29,466 nucleotides of DNA. Origin: an uncultured Eubacteriales bacterium (GTDB lineage: Bacteria > Bacillota > Clostridia > Oscillospirales > CAG-272). How positions within the stretch are numbered: position 1 is the first letter of the stretch; every line of letters begins with the position of its first letter. The translations under genes and the position numbers were made by a program. Location of the stretch: positions 1-29,466 of the forward strand of contig CASEEB010000223.1 of NCBI GenBank assembly GCA_949286815.1, given 5' to 3'. The notes beneath the pieces are model-generated. The model had not been told where the DNA came from. It was given only the letters and a program-made list of their open reading frames with translations, and did not search any database. This document shows positions 6,844-15,895 of the stretch, in pieces.

Positions 6844-8700
6844 ATGCCGCAAACCGGCGAAGATATCAAACGGCTTCTTGAAAAAGCGAATACTCTTCCG
6901 CAAAGACCCGGCGTTTACATTATGAAAAACGCCGGTGGTAATGTCATATATGTGGGTAAGTCAAGAAAGCTTAAGAACAGAGTCACCTCATATTTCAGGA
7001 ACGGAGATAAGACTCCGAAAACCGCAAGGATGGTGTCGTCTGTGAGAGAATTCGACTATTATGTCTGCGACACGGAGATTGAGGCGCTGACCCTTGAAAA
7101 TACACTGATAAAGCAATACAGTCCGAAATACAACATTAAACTGAAAGACGCGAAATCATATCCTTATATAAAAATTACCGATGAAGAATATCCGAGACTT
7201 GTGATGACGAGAAAAAGGGACGACGATAAATGCAAATATTACGGTCCTTATTCTGGCGTATCGACTGTTTTTTCGGTAATAAACACATTGTCAGCGGCGC
7301 TGGGACTGCCGAACTGCAAGAAAAAATTTCCCGCGGATATAGGAAAAGAGCGTCCGTGTATGTATTATCAGATGAAAAAATGTTGCGGAGTATGTACCGG
7401 AAATGTCAACGCCGCGGAGTATGCCGAAAAAATAAAATACGCGTCGGATATCCTGAGAGGGAACACCGCTGTTGTCAGGCGTGAGCTTACAGATAAAATG
7501 TACAGGCTGGCACAGGAGGAAAGATTTGAGGCCGCCGCGAAATGCAGGGATACCATTAATGCGCTTGAAAAACTGAGTCAGAAGCAAAAAGTGGTTGCCG
7601 CACCCGGGGTGGAGCACGATGTAATAGGGATGTATGCGGACGATATTTGCACATCGGTTTCTGTTTTTTATATAAGAGACGGCGCGGTGAGCGACAGAAG
7701 CGAATATGTTTTCGGCTCGGACAGAATTGTGGATGAAAGCAATATAAGTTCGTTTATCTGCGAGCACTACAGGATACGTGAGTATATACCGAAAGAGATA
7801 TTGATATCATTTCCGCTTGAACCGGAGGAAAAAGAGCTTATATGCGAATATCTTACTTCGCTTGCCGGTCATAAGGTGACGCTCAGGACACCGGAGCGAG
7901 GAGATTTAAAAACTCTTTGCGAGATGGTTAAGGAAAACGCCGCCGAGAAGGCAAAGCTGTACAGAATCGAAAACGAAAAGGATGACAGGGTGCTTTTGCG
8001 GCTTGCTCAGCTTCTCGGACTTGAGGTGTATCCCGAAAAAATAGAAGCATATGATATATCAAATCTCGGTAAAGAGCACATAACCGGAGGAATGATAGCC
8101 ACGGAACGGACAAGATTTTTAAAGTCCGCGTACAGAAGCTTTAAAATCAGGAGTCTCTCCGATAAGACAGATGATTATACCGCTATGAGGGAAATGCTGA
8201 GCAGGAGACTGGATCATCTTTCGGACGACGACGGAGCTTTTTCGCAGGCTCCGGATCTTATTTTGCTGGACGGCGGAAAGGGGCATGTTTCGGTTATCAG
8301 AGAGCTGTTGCTGGAGAAAAATATCGACATTCCGGTGTACGGAATGGTAAAAGACGACTTTCATAAGACAAGGGCTCTTTGCAGCGACTGCGAGGAAATA
8401 AGCATAGCCAAGGAAAATTCAGTATTTGTGTTTATTTATAAGATACAGGAAGAGGTACACCGATTTACGGTTTCGCGTATGACCGACGCCAAGAGAAAAA
8501 CTCTGACGACATCTTCTCTGACAAAGATAAGCGGAATAGGAGAGGCAAAAGCCAAAATACTGCTGAAAAGCTTCGGCGGTATATCCGGCGTTAAGAACGC
8601 GAGTGTGGAACAGCTTGCCGCGGTTAAAGGAATCAGCGAAAGAGACGCCCGAAATATACGGCAATATTACGACGGTGAAAATACGGACGAAAGGAATTAA
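6844..8700 (+). CDS. uvrC: Excinuclease ABC subunit C
   Basis: UvrC makes the 3' and 5' incisions around bulky DNA lesions after UvrA-UvrB recognition. I choose the ATG at 6844 because GGGGG stands just upstream; this gives 618 residues, normal for the family. Features in order: GIY-YIG nuclease domain (PGVYIM at 22-27, IYVGKS at 35-40); a Cys cluster at about 160-190, with CMYYQMKKCCGVC, matching the reported iron-sulfur cysteines of UvrC; a UVR motif near 210-245; the RNase H-like 5' nuclease domain with EAYDISNLGKEHITGGM, LILLDGGKGHV and EEVHRFTVSRM; and C-terminal helix-hairpin-helix motifs (ISGIGEAKAKILLKSFGG, AAVKGISERDARNI). It begins an apparent operon with rsmD and coaD. Confidence 0.97.
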   Translation: MPQTGEDIKRLLEKANTLPQRPGVYIMKNAGGNVIYVGKSRKLKNRVTSYFRNGDKTPKTARMVSSVREFDYYVCDTEIEALTLENTLIKQYSPKYNIKLKDAKSYPYIKITDEEYPRLVMTRKRDDDKCKYYGPYSGVSTVFSVINTLSAALGLPNCKKKFPADIGKERPCMYYQMKKCCGVCTGNVNAAEYAEKIKYASDILRGNTAVVRRELTDKMYRLAQEERFEAAAKCRDTINALEKLSQKQKVVAAPGVEHDVIGMYADDICTSVSVFYIRDGAVSDRSEYVFGSDRIVDESNISSFICEHYRIREYIPKEILISFPLEPEEKELICEYLTSLAGHKVTLRTPERGDLKTLCEMVKENAAEKAKLYRIENEKDDRVLLRLAQLLGLEVYPEKIEAYDISNLGKEHITGGMIATERTRFLKSAYRSFKIRSLSDKTDDYTAMREMLSRRLDHLSDDDGAFSQAPDLILLDGGKGHVSVIRELLLEKNIDIPVYGMVKDDFHKTRALCSDCEEISIAKENSVFVFIYKIQEEVHRFTVSRMTDAKRKTLTTSSLTKISGIGEAKAKILLKSFGGISGVKNASVEQLAAVKGISERDARNIRQYYDGENTDERN

Positions 8701-8705
8701 ACAAT

Positions 8706-9272
8706 ATGATGCGGGTTATAACCGGACGCGCTAAGGGGACGAAGCTTTATGCTCTTGAGGGTCTTCAGACAAGACCTACGTCGGAGAGAGCCAAGGAGGG
8801 TTTGTTTTCCATGATTCAGTTTGATATCGAGGGCAGAAAAGTACTTGATCTGTACGCGGGTACGGGGCAGCTTGGAATTGAGGCTTTGTCACGCGGAGCA
8901 ACCTATGCCGTGTTTGTGGACAAATCGAAGGACGCGTCTGAAGTTATAAAAAAGAATCTTGTCAAAACCGGGCTTGAACAAAGCGGTAAAGTAATTTGCG
9001 GCGATGTCGCCGCTTTTCTGAAAGCTGATTCGGAGAAATATGATATTGTTTTTATCGACCCTCCGTACGACTTGCGCGTCGTGCCGTCAGCGCTTGAGTC
9101 GCTGCTTGAAAATAAACTGCTGAAGCCGACTTCGGTTGTTGTTTGCGAGAGCAGAGAAAAAGATGTGCTTGAGGGACATGATGAGCTTAATAAATATTTT
9201 GAGGCTTTAAGAAAAGCAAGTTACGGAATTGCGAATATTACAATTTTTAAGATGAGAACGGAGGACATTTGA
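8706..9272 (+). CDS. rsmD: 16S rRNA (guanine966-N2)-methyltransferase RsmD
   Basis: This 188-residue SAM-dependent enzyme methylates G966 of 16S rRNA on the assembling 30S subunit. Seen: an N-terminus close to the family (MRVITGRAKGTKLYALEG, then RPTSERAKEGLFSMI), the SAM-binding motif LDLYAGTGQLGIEALSRGA at about 49-67, and the catalytic motif FIDPPYD at about 118-124. It starts 5 bp after uvrC behind AAAGGAATT and ends overlapping coaD by one base (TGATG). The rsmD-coaD pairing is very common in Firmicutes and supports both calls. Confidence 0.95.
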   Translation: MMRVITGRAKGTKLYALEGLQTRPTSERAKEGLFSMIQFDIEGRKVLDLYAGTGQLGIEALSRGATYAVFVDKSKDASEVIKKNLVKTGLEQSGKVICGDVAAFLKADSEKYDIVFIDPPYDLRVVPSALESLLENKLLKPTSVVVCESREKDVLEGHDELNKYFEALRKASYGIANITIFKMRTEDI

Positions 9273-9790
9273 TGAATGCTTTGATACCGGGAAGTTTTGA
9301 CCCGATAACCCTGGGGCACCTGAATATCATAGAACGCGCTTCCCCTATGTTTGAGAAAATATACGTCGCCGTGATGAACAACGATTCCGGCGATTATGAC
9401 AAAAGCCTTGTCTCAAAGAAAAATATGTTTGACGGAGAACAACGGCTCGAAATGGTAAAGCTTACGATTGAGGGAACAGATAACGCTTTTGCCGTGTATT
9501 ATCCCGGAAGACTTATTGATTTTTGCGACGAGTATGATATTTGCGCGGTAATAAGGGGAGTAAGAACGGCGAAGGATTTTGAGTATGAAATGATACATGC
9601 CGAATGGAACCGTAAGCACAATAAAAAAGCTCAGGCGCTTTTTATGCCCGCGGACGAAAAGTTCGATTATATTAGCTCTACCGCAGTGCGTAAAATAATT
9701 GCCGAGAAGAAGGATTATTACAGATTGCGCGGAATGCTTGCGGAAAAGGCGATTGACTATATATCAAATTGCTTCGGAATAGAAGAATAA
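9272..9790 (+). CDS. coaD: Phosphopantetheine adenylyltransferase
   Basis: CoaD joins 4'-phosphopantetheine to AMP from ATP, giving dephospho-CoA, the penultimate step of coenzyme A synthesis. The 172-residue protein has the nucleotidyltransferase motif with its HxGH-type histidine in GSFDPITLGHLNII (7-20). It also has RGVRTAKDFEYE (about 90-101) and the C-terminal ISSTAVR (about 127-133). The ATG at 9272 overlaps the rsmD stop codon and has GGAGGA six bases upstream; the TTG at 9269 is less likely. It is the last gene of the uvrC-rsmD-coaD unit. Confidence 0.96.
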   Translation: MNALIPGSFDPITLGHLNIIERASPMFEKIYVAVMNNDSGDYDKSLVSKKNMFDGEQRLEMVKLTIEGTDNAFAVYYPGRLIDFCDEYDICAVIRGVRTAKDFEYEMIHAEWNRKHNKKAQALFMPADEKFDYISSTAVRKIIAEKKDYYRLRGMLAEKAIDYISNCFGIEE

Positions 9791-10084
9791 ATTTCGGTAA
9801 TTCTGTTTGGTTGCAACGATGACCGCCTGTGTGACATGTTTAGGCGATTTTTGTCTGTAAATCAGATAAAAATAATGTCAGATTTTAAAATAATCCGTAA
9901 TTTTAAGAAAAGTTAATACTCGGTTTACGTTTTTAAGTTATTATAATATCGGAGATTGCCGTTTTCGGAATTTTTCGGACATATGTATCCGTGCCGAATC
10001 GGAGATTTACATTTTCTTAAGTCAGAATGGCAGACAATTTTTTTAAAGAACCTTGAGGGACAAAAAGAAAAAGGAGTGAATTTT
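9791..10084. other. Intergenic region between coaD and DUF308-like gene
   Basis: No convincing gene is present. A TATAAT at 9942-9947 could be a -10 box, but the -35 position (TCGGTT or CTCGGT) is poor. An upstream in-frame extension of the next gene from 9956 exists, but it lacks a ribosome binding site. Confidence 0.4.
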
Positions 10085-10687
10085 ATGACGTTAAAAAAGA
10101 GTGTGCTTGCGAATATGATAGTATCGTTGATATTCGGAGTGTTGCTGGGCTTGGTTTTGCTTATTATAGCAGAAAATGTTTTGGTTACGGATCTGATTAA
10201 ATGGGCATTGATAATAACCGGTATTATTATAATTATTACAAACATTCCGTCACTTGTCGCCGGAATTGTGAATATAAACACAAAGGTTGGCGTACTTGAC
10301 ATTATTTTTTCGGTTTTCGGAATACTGTTCGGCGCACTCATGATAATTATGCAGAACAGCGTCATTACCATCCTTGTCGCGGTTTACCTTGTAATATTTC
10401 CCATCGTCAGAATACTTATCGCTCCCGATAAGGCGAATCAGCTTAAAAGTCAGTGGCTGAAAATTCTTATAGGCATACTTTTGTGGGTGTTTCTCCCCGG
10501 AATTATGGGCGCGGCAAACAGTATTGTTCTTTTGCTTATCAAAATCGCGGGATGGGCGGTTATAGGTATTTCGATAATCTCGTTTATAATATCTCTTATT
10601 ACTTTTATTGTAGCGCTGAAAAAGGTTGAAAAGCTGAAAAGTCAGACCGAGCCGGATTTTGTGGAGACGACGGCGGAAGAAAAATAA
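10085..10687 (+). CDS. DUF308/HdeD-like membrane protein
   Basis: A 200-residue integral membrane protein of unknown function. The ATG at 10085 follows AAGGAGTGA, a strong ribosome binding site. About six hydrophobic helices are visible in three pairs: 12-32, 37-58, 66-84 with GVLDIIFSVFGILFGALMII, 90-108, about 122-148, and about 150-175. A charged tail closes the protein (KKVEKLKSQTEPDFVETTAEEK). The arrangement of short paired helices with glycine-rich turns resembles HdeD/DUF308 proteins. In enterobacteria HdeD is linked to acid tolerance, but that role should not be transferred here. It appears monocistronic and ends in a clear terminator. Confidence 0.6.
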   Translation: MTLKKSVLANMIVSLIFGVLLGLVLLIIAENVLVTDLIKWALIITGIIIIITNIPSLVAGIVNINTKVGVLDIIFSVFGILFGALMIIMQNSVITILVAVYLVIFPIVRILIAPDKANQLKSQWLKILIGILLWVFLPGIMGAANSIVLLLIKIAGWAVIGISIISFIISLITFIVALKKVEKLKSQTEPDFVETTAEEK

Positions 10688-10696
10688 TTTAAATGA

Positions 10697-10731
10697 AAAA
10701 CGGCGGTGTATTGCACAGGACCGCCGTTTTT
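10697..10731 (+). terminator. Rho-independent terminator after the DUF308-like gene
   Basis: AAAACGGCGGT (10697-10707) pairs perfectly with ACCGCCGTTTT (10720-10730) around a 12-nt loop, with the T-run forming part of the stem and tail. The A-run on the other side would let it work weakly in reverse as well. Confidence 0.9.
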
Positions 10732-10745
10732 CTGTTGCAAAGCGG

Positions 10746-10814
10746 AAATTTCAGACAAAACAGACTTTACGGAAATTATGTAAAATGATTACATGATTTT
10801 TTAATCTGAAATTT
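10746..10814. repeat. Inverted repeats upstream of the glycosidase promoter
   Basis: AAATTTCAGA (10746-10755) recurs inverted as TCTGAAATTT (10805-10814). Between them lies a second palindrome, ATGTA (10778-10782) with TACAT (10790-10794). They sit 90 to 160 bp upstream of the -35 box at 10904, so they could be regulator sites, but no family is indicated. Confidence 0.35.
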
Positions 10815-10903
10815 AAATGCCCGGCATATAAATTCATGTTCGGCTCATAGAATTAAAGGGTCGCAAATCCGAAAAAATTTTTCAATAATTTGTATGATTC
10901 CTA

Positions 10904-10932
10904 TTGCAATTTTAAAACGTGTATGATATAAT
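10904..10932 (+). promoter_or_regulatory. Sigma-A promoter of the glycosidase gene
   Basis: TTGCAA at 10904-10909 and TATAAT at 10927-10932 are 17 nt apart. Transcription would begin near 10939, only about 30 nt before the ATG at 10968, with GAAAGGA as ribosome binding site. Confidence 0.8.
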
Positions 10933-10967
10933 TTGTACAACCTTAAAAACCGAAAGGATATATTTTT

Positions 10968-13900
10968 ATGGATATCAGGCAGATTACAAATGAATTTAAA
11001 AATCCGTCAGGATTATACAGAGGCAAGCCTTTCTGGTCATGGAACGGCGAACTCAGGGAAGACGAGCTTATCCGTCAGGTTGACGTGATGAAGGAAATGG
11101 GATTGGGTGGATTTTTTATGCACTCAAGAGCCGGACTCATCACTGAATATCTCGGAGAAGAGTGGTTTGAGCTTACAAACGCGGTGGCTGACTACGCGGA
11201 AAAGGTGGGCATGGAAGCCTGGCTTTACGACGAAGACAGATGGCCTTCGGGAAGCGCGGGAGGCAAAGTTACCGTTGACCCTCAGTACAGAATGAAATCA
11301 CTGTACATATACGAAATGCTTCCGCAGGCATTTGAGTGGAAAGACGACACATACGCGGTGTTTGTGGCTAAGCTTGACGGGCTTTCGATGTGGAGCTACA
11401 AGAGAGTGGAAAAGGGAGAGGATATCGACTCGCTTATTGCCGAAGAGGAGAAAAAGGTATCCGACCGTCCCGGAGTCTGGAAAGTGCTTCGTTTCGCTAT
11501 AGTCCCGGATCCGTGCAATTCAAATTATAACGGCACTACATATATTGACACCATGAGCGTCAAGGCAGTGCGCAGATTTATCGAGCTTACGCATGAACAA
11601 TACAAGAAAAAATGCAAAGACAGGCTTGGAAAATCAATAAAGGGAATATTTACCGACGAGCCCCACAGAGGTCACGCCATGGATTTCCGCAGTGAGGAAA
11701 ACGGAGTAATAAGCTCTGCTATGTGCTGGACCGATGATATTTTTGAGGAATTTGAAAAGAGATACGGATACGACGCGCTTGCCTGCATCCCCGAACTGTT
11801 CTACTGGCCGGAAGGGTGTAAGGTGGCAAAGGTCAAACTTCATTATTTTGATTTGGCAAACAATCTGTTTGTCGAAAGATTCGCAAAGCAGATAAACGAT
11901 TGGTGCAAAGAAAACAATATTATATTTACCGGTCACGTGCTTCACGAGGATTCACTTACAAATCAGACAGTTCCGAACGGCTCTCTTATGCGTTTTTACG
12001 AGGAAATGGGTTGTCCGGGCATAGACATTCTTACCGAGGGCAACCGCTGCTATTGGGCGGCAAAACAGCTTCAGTCGGCGGCGCGTCAGCTTGGCAAGAC
12101 ATGGATGCTGTCGGAGCTTTACGGCTGTACGGGATGGCAGTTTAACTTCAAATCTCATAAGGCGGTGGGAGACTGGCAGGCTTTGTTCGGAATCAATCTG
12201 CGTTGTCAGCATCTGTCCTGGTATACCATGGAGGGCGAGTCAAAGCGTGACTATCCGGCGTCAATACTTCACCAGTCGCCGTGGTATCCCTACTATGATA
12301 AGGTAGAGTCATATTTCGGTCGCTTCGGGCTTGTTATGAGCGAGGGCAGTGCCGCGTGCGACGTGCTTGTGATAAATCCCATCGAGTCTGTATGGTGTCA
12401 GACTTATCTCGGATGGGCAAGATGGATATCAAACGCTTCTCCCGATATAGAGCCGTATGAAAAAAGATATGTCGAGCTGTTCCATATGCTTATCGACAAC
12501 CATATTGACTTTGACTACGGCGAAGAGGATATGCTGGGCAGATTGTTCGCGATAGAAAAGGACGCAAACGGAAAAGCCGTTCTTGCGGTGGGCAAGTCCC
12601 GTTATCATGTTGTGGTAGTCAGCAATATGCTTACCATTCGTCCCTCAACCGTTTCTATCCTGAAAGAATTTATAAAGCAGGGAGGAAAAGTCATACTCGC
12701 GGGAGATTATCCCATGTACTGCAACGCGGAAGCTTTTGACGGTCCTTTCCCGCTTGAAAAGGGTTCCGTAACCGTTCCTTTTGAGGAAAACGCAATTGTA
12801 AACGCGATAAGAGAATTTTCTGAGGAGTATATAAGCATTACCGACAAAGAGGGCAATGTTCTCAAGGATGTGCTTGTACAGGCAAGGCATGACTTCGGAG
12901 GCGACGGGGACGCGTTTGTCATTCTCAACGCCGACCGAAACAATCCGAAGGATTATGTTAAGATAACCGTTAAAACCGATAAATTCTGTGTTGAAAAATG
13001 GGATCTGGAAACGGGAGAACGCTATAACGCAAGCGCCAATGCTTCTTCAAAGGGCGGATTTGTTGAAATAACGACACGTCTTGAGCCTGCCGGAACCGAG
13101 TGCTTTGTTATTACGGATTCTCAGAACAGCGATTTGCCGGTACAGAAGGAATATGAGACCGTATCCTCCGCGATTATAGACGGCAGCTTTGATTATGTGC
13201 TTGATGAAAATAATGTCTGCGTCGTCGACTGGGTTAAATGGAGATGGGCAGACGGAGAGTGGAGTGATAAGCTTGAAGTTCTGAAAGCCGACCAGGCTAT
13301 TCGCGACAGTGTCGGACTTGAGCACCGCGGAGGCGGAATGCTTCAGCCGTGGTATTCTAAGCTCAACGACAAAAAGATATACGGTGAGCTTGAGCTTGAG
13401 TATGAGTTTGATATAAAAGATATGCCCAAGGGTAAAGTCGTTCTTGCCGGAGAGCGTCCCGAATTCAATGAGTACAGCATAAACGGCGTAAGACTTTACA
13501 ACAAGGATATACATGACTTCTGGGTTGACGACTGCTTTAAAAAGATGGAGATACCGGATGGGGTATTGAAGACAGGCAAAAATGTTATCTCGGTTAAGAC
13601 CTCATTTATGCGCACTACCAATGTCGAAGCGGTATATATTATCGGGGAATTCGGAGTTATCGCGGGCACGAAGAGCGCATCCATTACAACGGTTCCCGAT
13701 AAGATCGGTTGTGAGAACTATGAGAATTACAACCTGCCGTTCTATACCGGCTGCGTGACATACAAGCTTACACCCGAAATGTACGCGGATAAATTACAGC
13801 TTAACGACGGAGAAAGGGTATTTTTGAGTCCCAAATCGTTTACCGGAGGATGTGTAAAGGTAAGCGCCGACAATATGGAGGATGTGATTTTGGCATGGAA

Positions 13901-14123
13901 TCCCTACGAGGCGGATGTGACCGAGGCACTTAAAGCCAAAAAGACGATAGACGTTACGGTAGTAGGTACAAGAAGAAATGTGTTCGGTCCGCTTCACCAG
14001 ATTCCAAAGATTGACACTGCGTACGGTCCCGGAAACTTTGTGACCGGAGGCAAGGGATGGACAGATGAATACAGCCTTATCGACAGCGGGCTTACGGGCA
14101 TAGTGCTCAAAACCTGCAAATAA
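10968..14123 (+). CDS. Glycoside hydrolase, GH106-like (alpha-L-rhamnosidase type)
   Basis: A 1051-residue protein without signal peptide, so probably cytoplasmic and acting on imported oligosaccharides. The N-terminal barrel region shows PFWSWNGELREDEL (21-34), GGFFMHSRAGLITEYL (47-62), WLYDEDRWPSG (85-95) and FTDEPHRGHAM (228-238). Further on are LSELYGCTGWQFNF (381-394) and SWYTMEGESKRDYPASI (417-433). This order of motifs is what I know from GH106 and related unclassified glycosidases. Acidic residues in TDEP and SELYG are candidate active-site positions, but I cannot assign them. The C-terminal half looks like beta-sandwich domains. It has its own promoter and terminator and no adjacent transporter. 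Rhamnose specificity is inference. Confidence 0.8.
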   Translation: MDIRQITNEFKNPSGLYRGKPFWSWNGELREDELIRQVDVMKEMGLGGFFMHSRAGLITEYLGEEWFELTNAVADYAEKVGMEAWLYDEDRWPSGSAGGKVTVDPQYRMKSLYIYEMLPQAFEWKDDTYAVFVAKLDGLSMWSYKRVEKGEDIDSLIAEEEKKVSDRPGVWKVLRFAIVPDPCNSNYNGTTYIDTMSVKAVRRFIELTHEQYKKKCKDRLGKSIKGIFTDEPHRGHAMDFRSEENGVISSAMCWTDDIFEEFEKRYGYDALACIPELFYWPEGCKVAKVKLHYFDLANNLFVERFAKQINDWCKENNIIFTGHVLHEDSLTNQTVPNGSLMRFYEEMGCPGIDILTEGNRCYWAAKQLQSAARQLGKTWMLSELYGCTGWQFNFKSHKAVGDWQALFGINLRCQHLSWYTMEGESKRDYPASILHQSPWYPYYDKVESYFGRFGLVMSEGSAACDVLVINPIESVWCQTYLGWARWISNASPDIEPYEKRYVELFHMLIDNHIDFDYGEEDMLGRLFAIEKDANGKAVLAVGKSRYHVVVVSNMLTIRPSTVSILKEFIKQGGKVILAGDYPMYCNAEAFDGPFPLEKGSVTVPFEENAIVNAIREFSEEYISITDKEGNVLKDVLVQARHDFGGDGDAFVILNADRNNPKDYVKITVKTDKFCVEKWDLETGERYNASANASSKGGFVEITTRLEPAGTECFVITDSQNSDLPVQKEYETVSSAIIDGSFDYVLDENNVCVVDWVKWRWADGEWSDKLEVLKADQAIRDSVGLEHRGGGMLQPWYSKLNDKKIYGELELEYEFDIKDMPKGKVVLAGERPEFNEYSINGVRLYNKDIHDFWVDDCFKKMEIPDGVLKTGKNVISVKTSFMRTTNVEAVYIIGEFGVIAGTKSASITTVPDKIGCENYENYNLPFYTGCVTYKLTPEMYADKLQLNDGERVFLSPKSFTGGCVKVSADNMEDVILAWNPYEADVTEALKAKKTIDVTVVGTRRNVFGPLHQIPKIDTAYGPGNFVTGGKGWTDEYSLIDSGLTGIVLKTCK

Positions 14124-14160
14124 TTCATGGGTAATTTTTTATAAATTATTCCGAACCGAA

Positions 14161-14234
14161 AATCCCTTGCATTGTTTTTAACTTTGCAGGGGATTGAGGT
14201 GTTGAAAAGCCGGGGTGAATATAACGGGCTTTTT
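14161..14234 (+). terminator. Tandem hairpins ending in a T-run after the glycosidase gene
   Basis: A first stem of 11 pairs (14161-14171 with 14185-14195, one G-U pair) has no T-run. A second, AAAAGCC (14205-14211) with GGCTTTT (14227-14233), ends in TTTTT and is a plausible intrinsic terminator. Confidence 0.65.
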
Positions 14235-14269
14235 AAGATATTAAATTTATAATTATATGGAGAAATATG

Positions 14270-15310
14270 ATGACGGAAGCTGATAAAAAGTACAGAAATC
14301 TGAACAACAGAATAGGCGCGGCCTTGCTGATTTTTCTGGCGTTTTTTACGGGCGGTCAGATTATACAGTCAGAGTTTGACCTGATTATAGAATATTTCGC
14401 GTCAAGCAAAGTGTCTTATATCGTTTCAAGTCTGCTTTGGGACGTGATATATCTTTGCTCTTTTATGTTGCCTGTGCTTTTCTTTTATAAAATGTCAAAA
14501 AACCGCCATACCGAAAAAATGATTATCGGCAATAGGGTCTCACCGCTTTTGCCGCTTATTGTTCTGTCGGCTTTGGCTTTGAATTTAGTGGCTTCGGTAA
14601 TCAACGCGTGGCTTGTTTCTCCGTTTGATCTGTCATCGCTATACGAAACCGTCACTTATCCGGACGGATATCATCTGTACGATTTTATTCTCGAAGTTAT
14701 AGGAACCGCAATAGTCCCCGCGTTCTGTGAGGAATTTCTTTTCCGAGGGCTTATTCTTGCCTGTCTTTTGCCTTACGGCAAAAAAACCGCTGTAATAGGC
14801 AGCGCGGTTCTTTTCGGACTTATGCATCAGAATCCCGCTCAGCTTTTTTATACTATTGTTCTGGGCATGGTGTTGGCGTTGATTGTAATTGAGTCTGAGT
14901 CTATATGGGGAGCGGTAATACTTCATTTTGTCAATAATCTTTTCAGCGTGGTAATGAATGCCTGTTATTATGTGATGCCGGCCGATCAGGCGGATTTTAT
15001 AACCAATCTTGCGGTATTGGCGGTATTGGCAGTGGGATTTGTGTGCGGTGTGGTATTGATTGTATTGCGTCTGAAAAAAAGCAGAAAAGCGAAGTTGATT
15101 GAAGCTGAAAAAACACAAAGAAATATAAACGACGGTGTTTTCGGATATTATGCAATAGCTGAGACTGAAAACAAAAATGATTACGGCGTATCGAAAAAAT
15201 ATTATGTAAAAGGTTTTTTTGCTCCGTGCATTGTTGTATTTACTATACTGTCGGTACTCTCAATGGTGTTATTGATTATTTTGGCCGCACTGAACGGAAT
15301 AGTTATGTAA
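14270..15310 (+). CDS. CPBP family intramembrane metalloprotease
   Basis: A 346-residue membrane protein of the CPBP (Abi/CAAX protease-like) family. The tandem ATGs at 14267 and 14270 follow GGAG; the second has the better spacing. Hydrophobic helices run through the protein. The catalytic motifs are EEFLFRGLILACLLPYG near 160-176 (EExxxR), then FGLMHQNPAQLFY (FxxxH), and finally GAVILHFVNN (HxxxN). A long cytoplasmic segment rich in Lys, Arg and Glu (about 270-315) precedes a last helix. In other Firmicutes such proteins process peptides or give bacteriocin self-immunity; no bacteriocin gene is visible here. It probably shares a transcript with tadA, 19 bp downstream. Confidence 0.85.
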   Translation: MTEADKKYRNLNNRIGAALLIFLAFFTGGQIIQSEFDLIIEYFASSKVSYIVSSLLWDVIYLCSFMLPVLFFYKMSKNRHTEKMIIGNRVSPLLPLIVLSALALNLVASVINAWLVSPFDLSSLYETVTYPDGYHLYDFILEVIGTAIVPAFCEEFLFRGLILACLLPYGKKTAVIGSAVLFGLMHQNPAQLFYTIVLGMVLALIVIESESIWGAVILHFVNNLFSVVMNACYYVMPADQADFITNLAVLAVLAVGFVCGVVLIVLRLKKSRKAKLIEAEKTQRNINDGVFGYYAIAETENKNDYGVSKKYYVKGFFAPCIVVFTILSVLSMVLLIILAALNGIVM

Positions 15311-15329
15311 TCGGCGGATATTTTTATCT

Positions 15330-15851
15330 ATGCCTCTGAAACCGGATTTAAATATGAATGTAATGAATGAAAAAAATGCCGAAAGTTTTGATATGCACAA
15401 TAAATTTATGGAAATCGCCCTGTCGCAGGCGGAACTGTCGCTGAACTCGTCGGATGTCCCGGTCGGAGCGGTTATCGTTAAAGAAGGGAAAATCATAGGA
15501 CGGGGCTTCAATACACGCGAGTTTTGCGGCGACGGCACCGCTCACGCGGAAATAAACGCGATAAGGGAAGCCTGTAAAAATATCGGTGGGTGGCGCCTTT
15601 ACGGCTGTACGATTTATGTAACGCTTGAGCCATGTCCGATGTGCATGGGCGCCATTGTCAATTCCCGTATTTCAAAAGTTGTATTTGGGGTAAAGGACCC
15701 AAAAGCGGGGGCTTGCGGAAGCGTCATTGATTTTAATTCATATCCCTTAAACCACAAGCCCGAAATAATCGGGGATGTTGAAGCGGAAAAATGCTCGCGT
15801 CTGCTTTCGGAGTTTTTTGAAAAGAGGAGAAAAACGGGCAAAAGTAAATAG
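15330..15851 (+). CDS. tadA: tRNA-specific adenosine deaminase TadA
   Basis: TadA converts A34 of tRNA-Arg(ACG) to inosine so it can read several codons. The zinc site and catalytic Glu are in GTAHAEINAIREA (about 70-82), and the second zinc motif is LEPCPMCMGAI (about 99-109). The text VNSRISKVVFGVKDPKAGA that follows is typical of TadA rather than of cytidine deaminases. The 173-residue form assumes the ATG at 15330. Alternatives at 15354, 15363 and 15393 are possible, and the homologous part begins only at about residue 24, so the real start may be later. Confidence 0.92.
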   Translation: MPLKPDLNMNVMNEKNAESFDMHNKFMEIALSQAELSLNSSDVPVGAVIVKEGKIIGRGFNTREFCGDGTAHAEINAIREACKNIGGWRLYGCTIYVTLEPCPMCMGAIVNSRISKVVFGVKDPKAGACGSVIDFNSYPLNHKPEIIGDVEAEKCSRLLSEFFEKRRKTGKSK

Positions 15852-15895
15852 GCGCGGGTTTTTAATTATCTTATTGAAAAAGGAGACTTACACAA

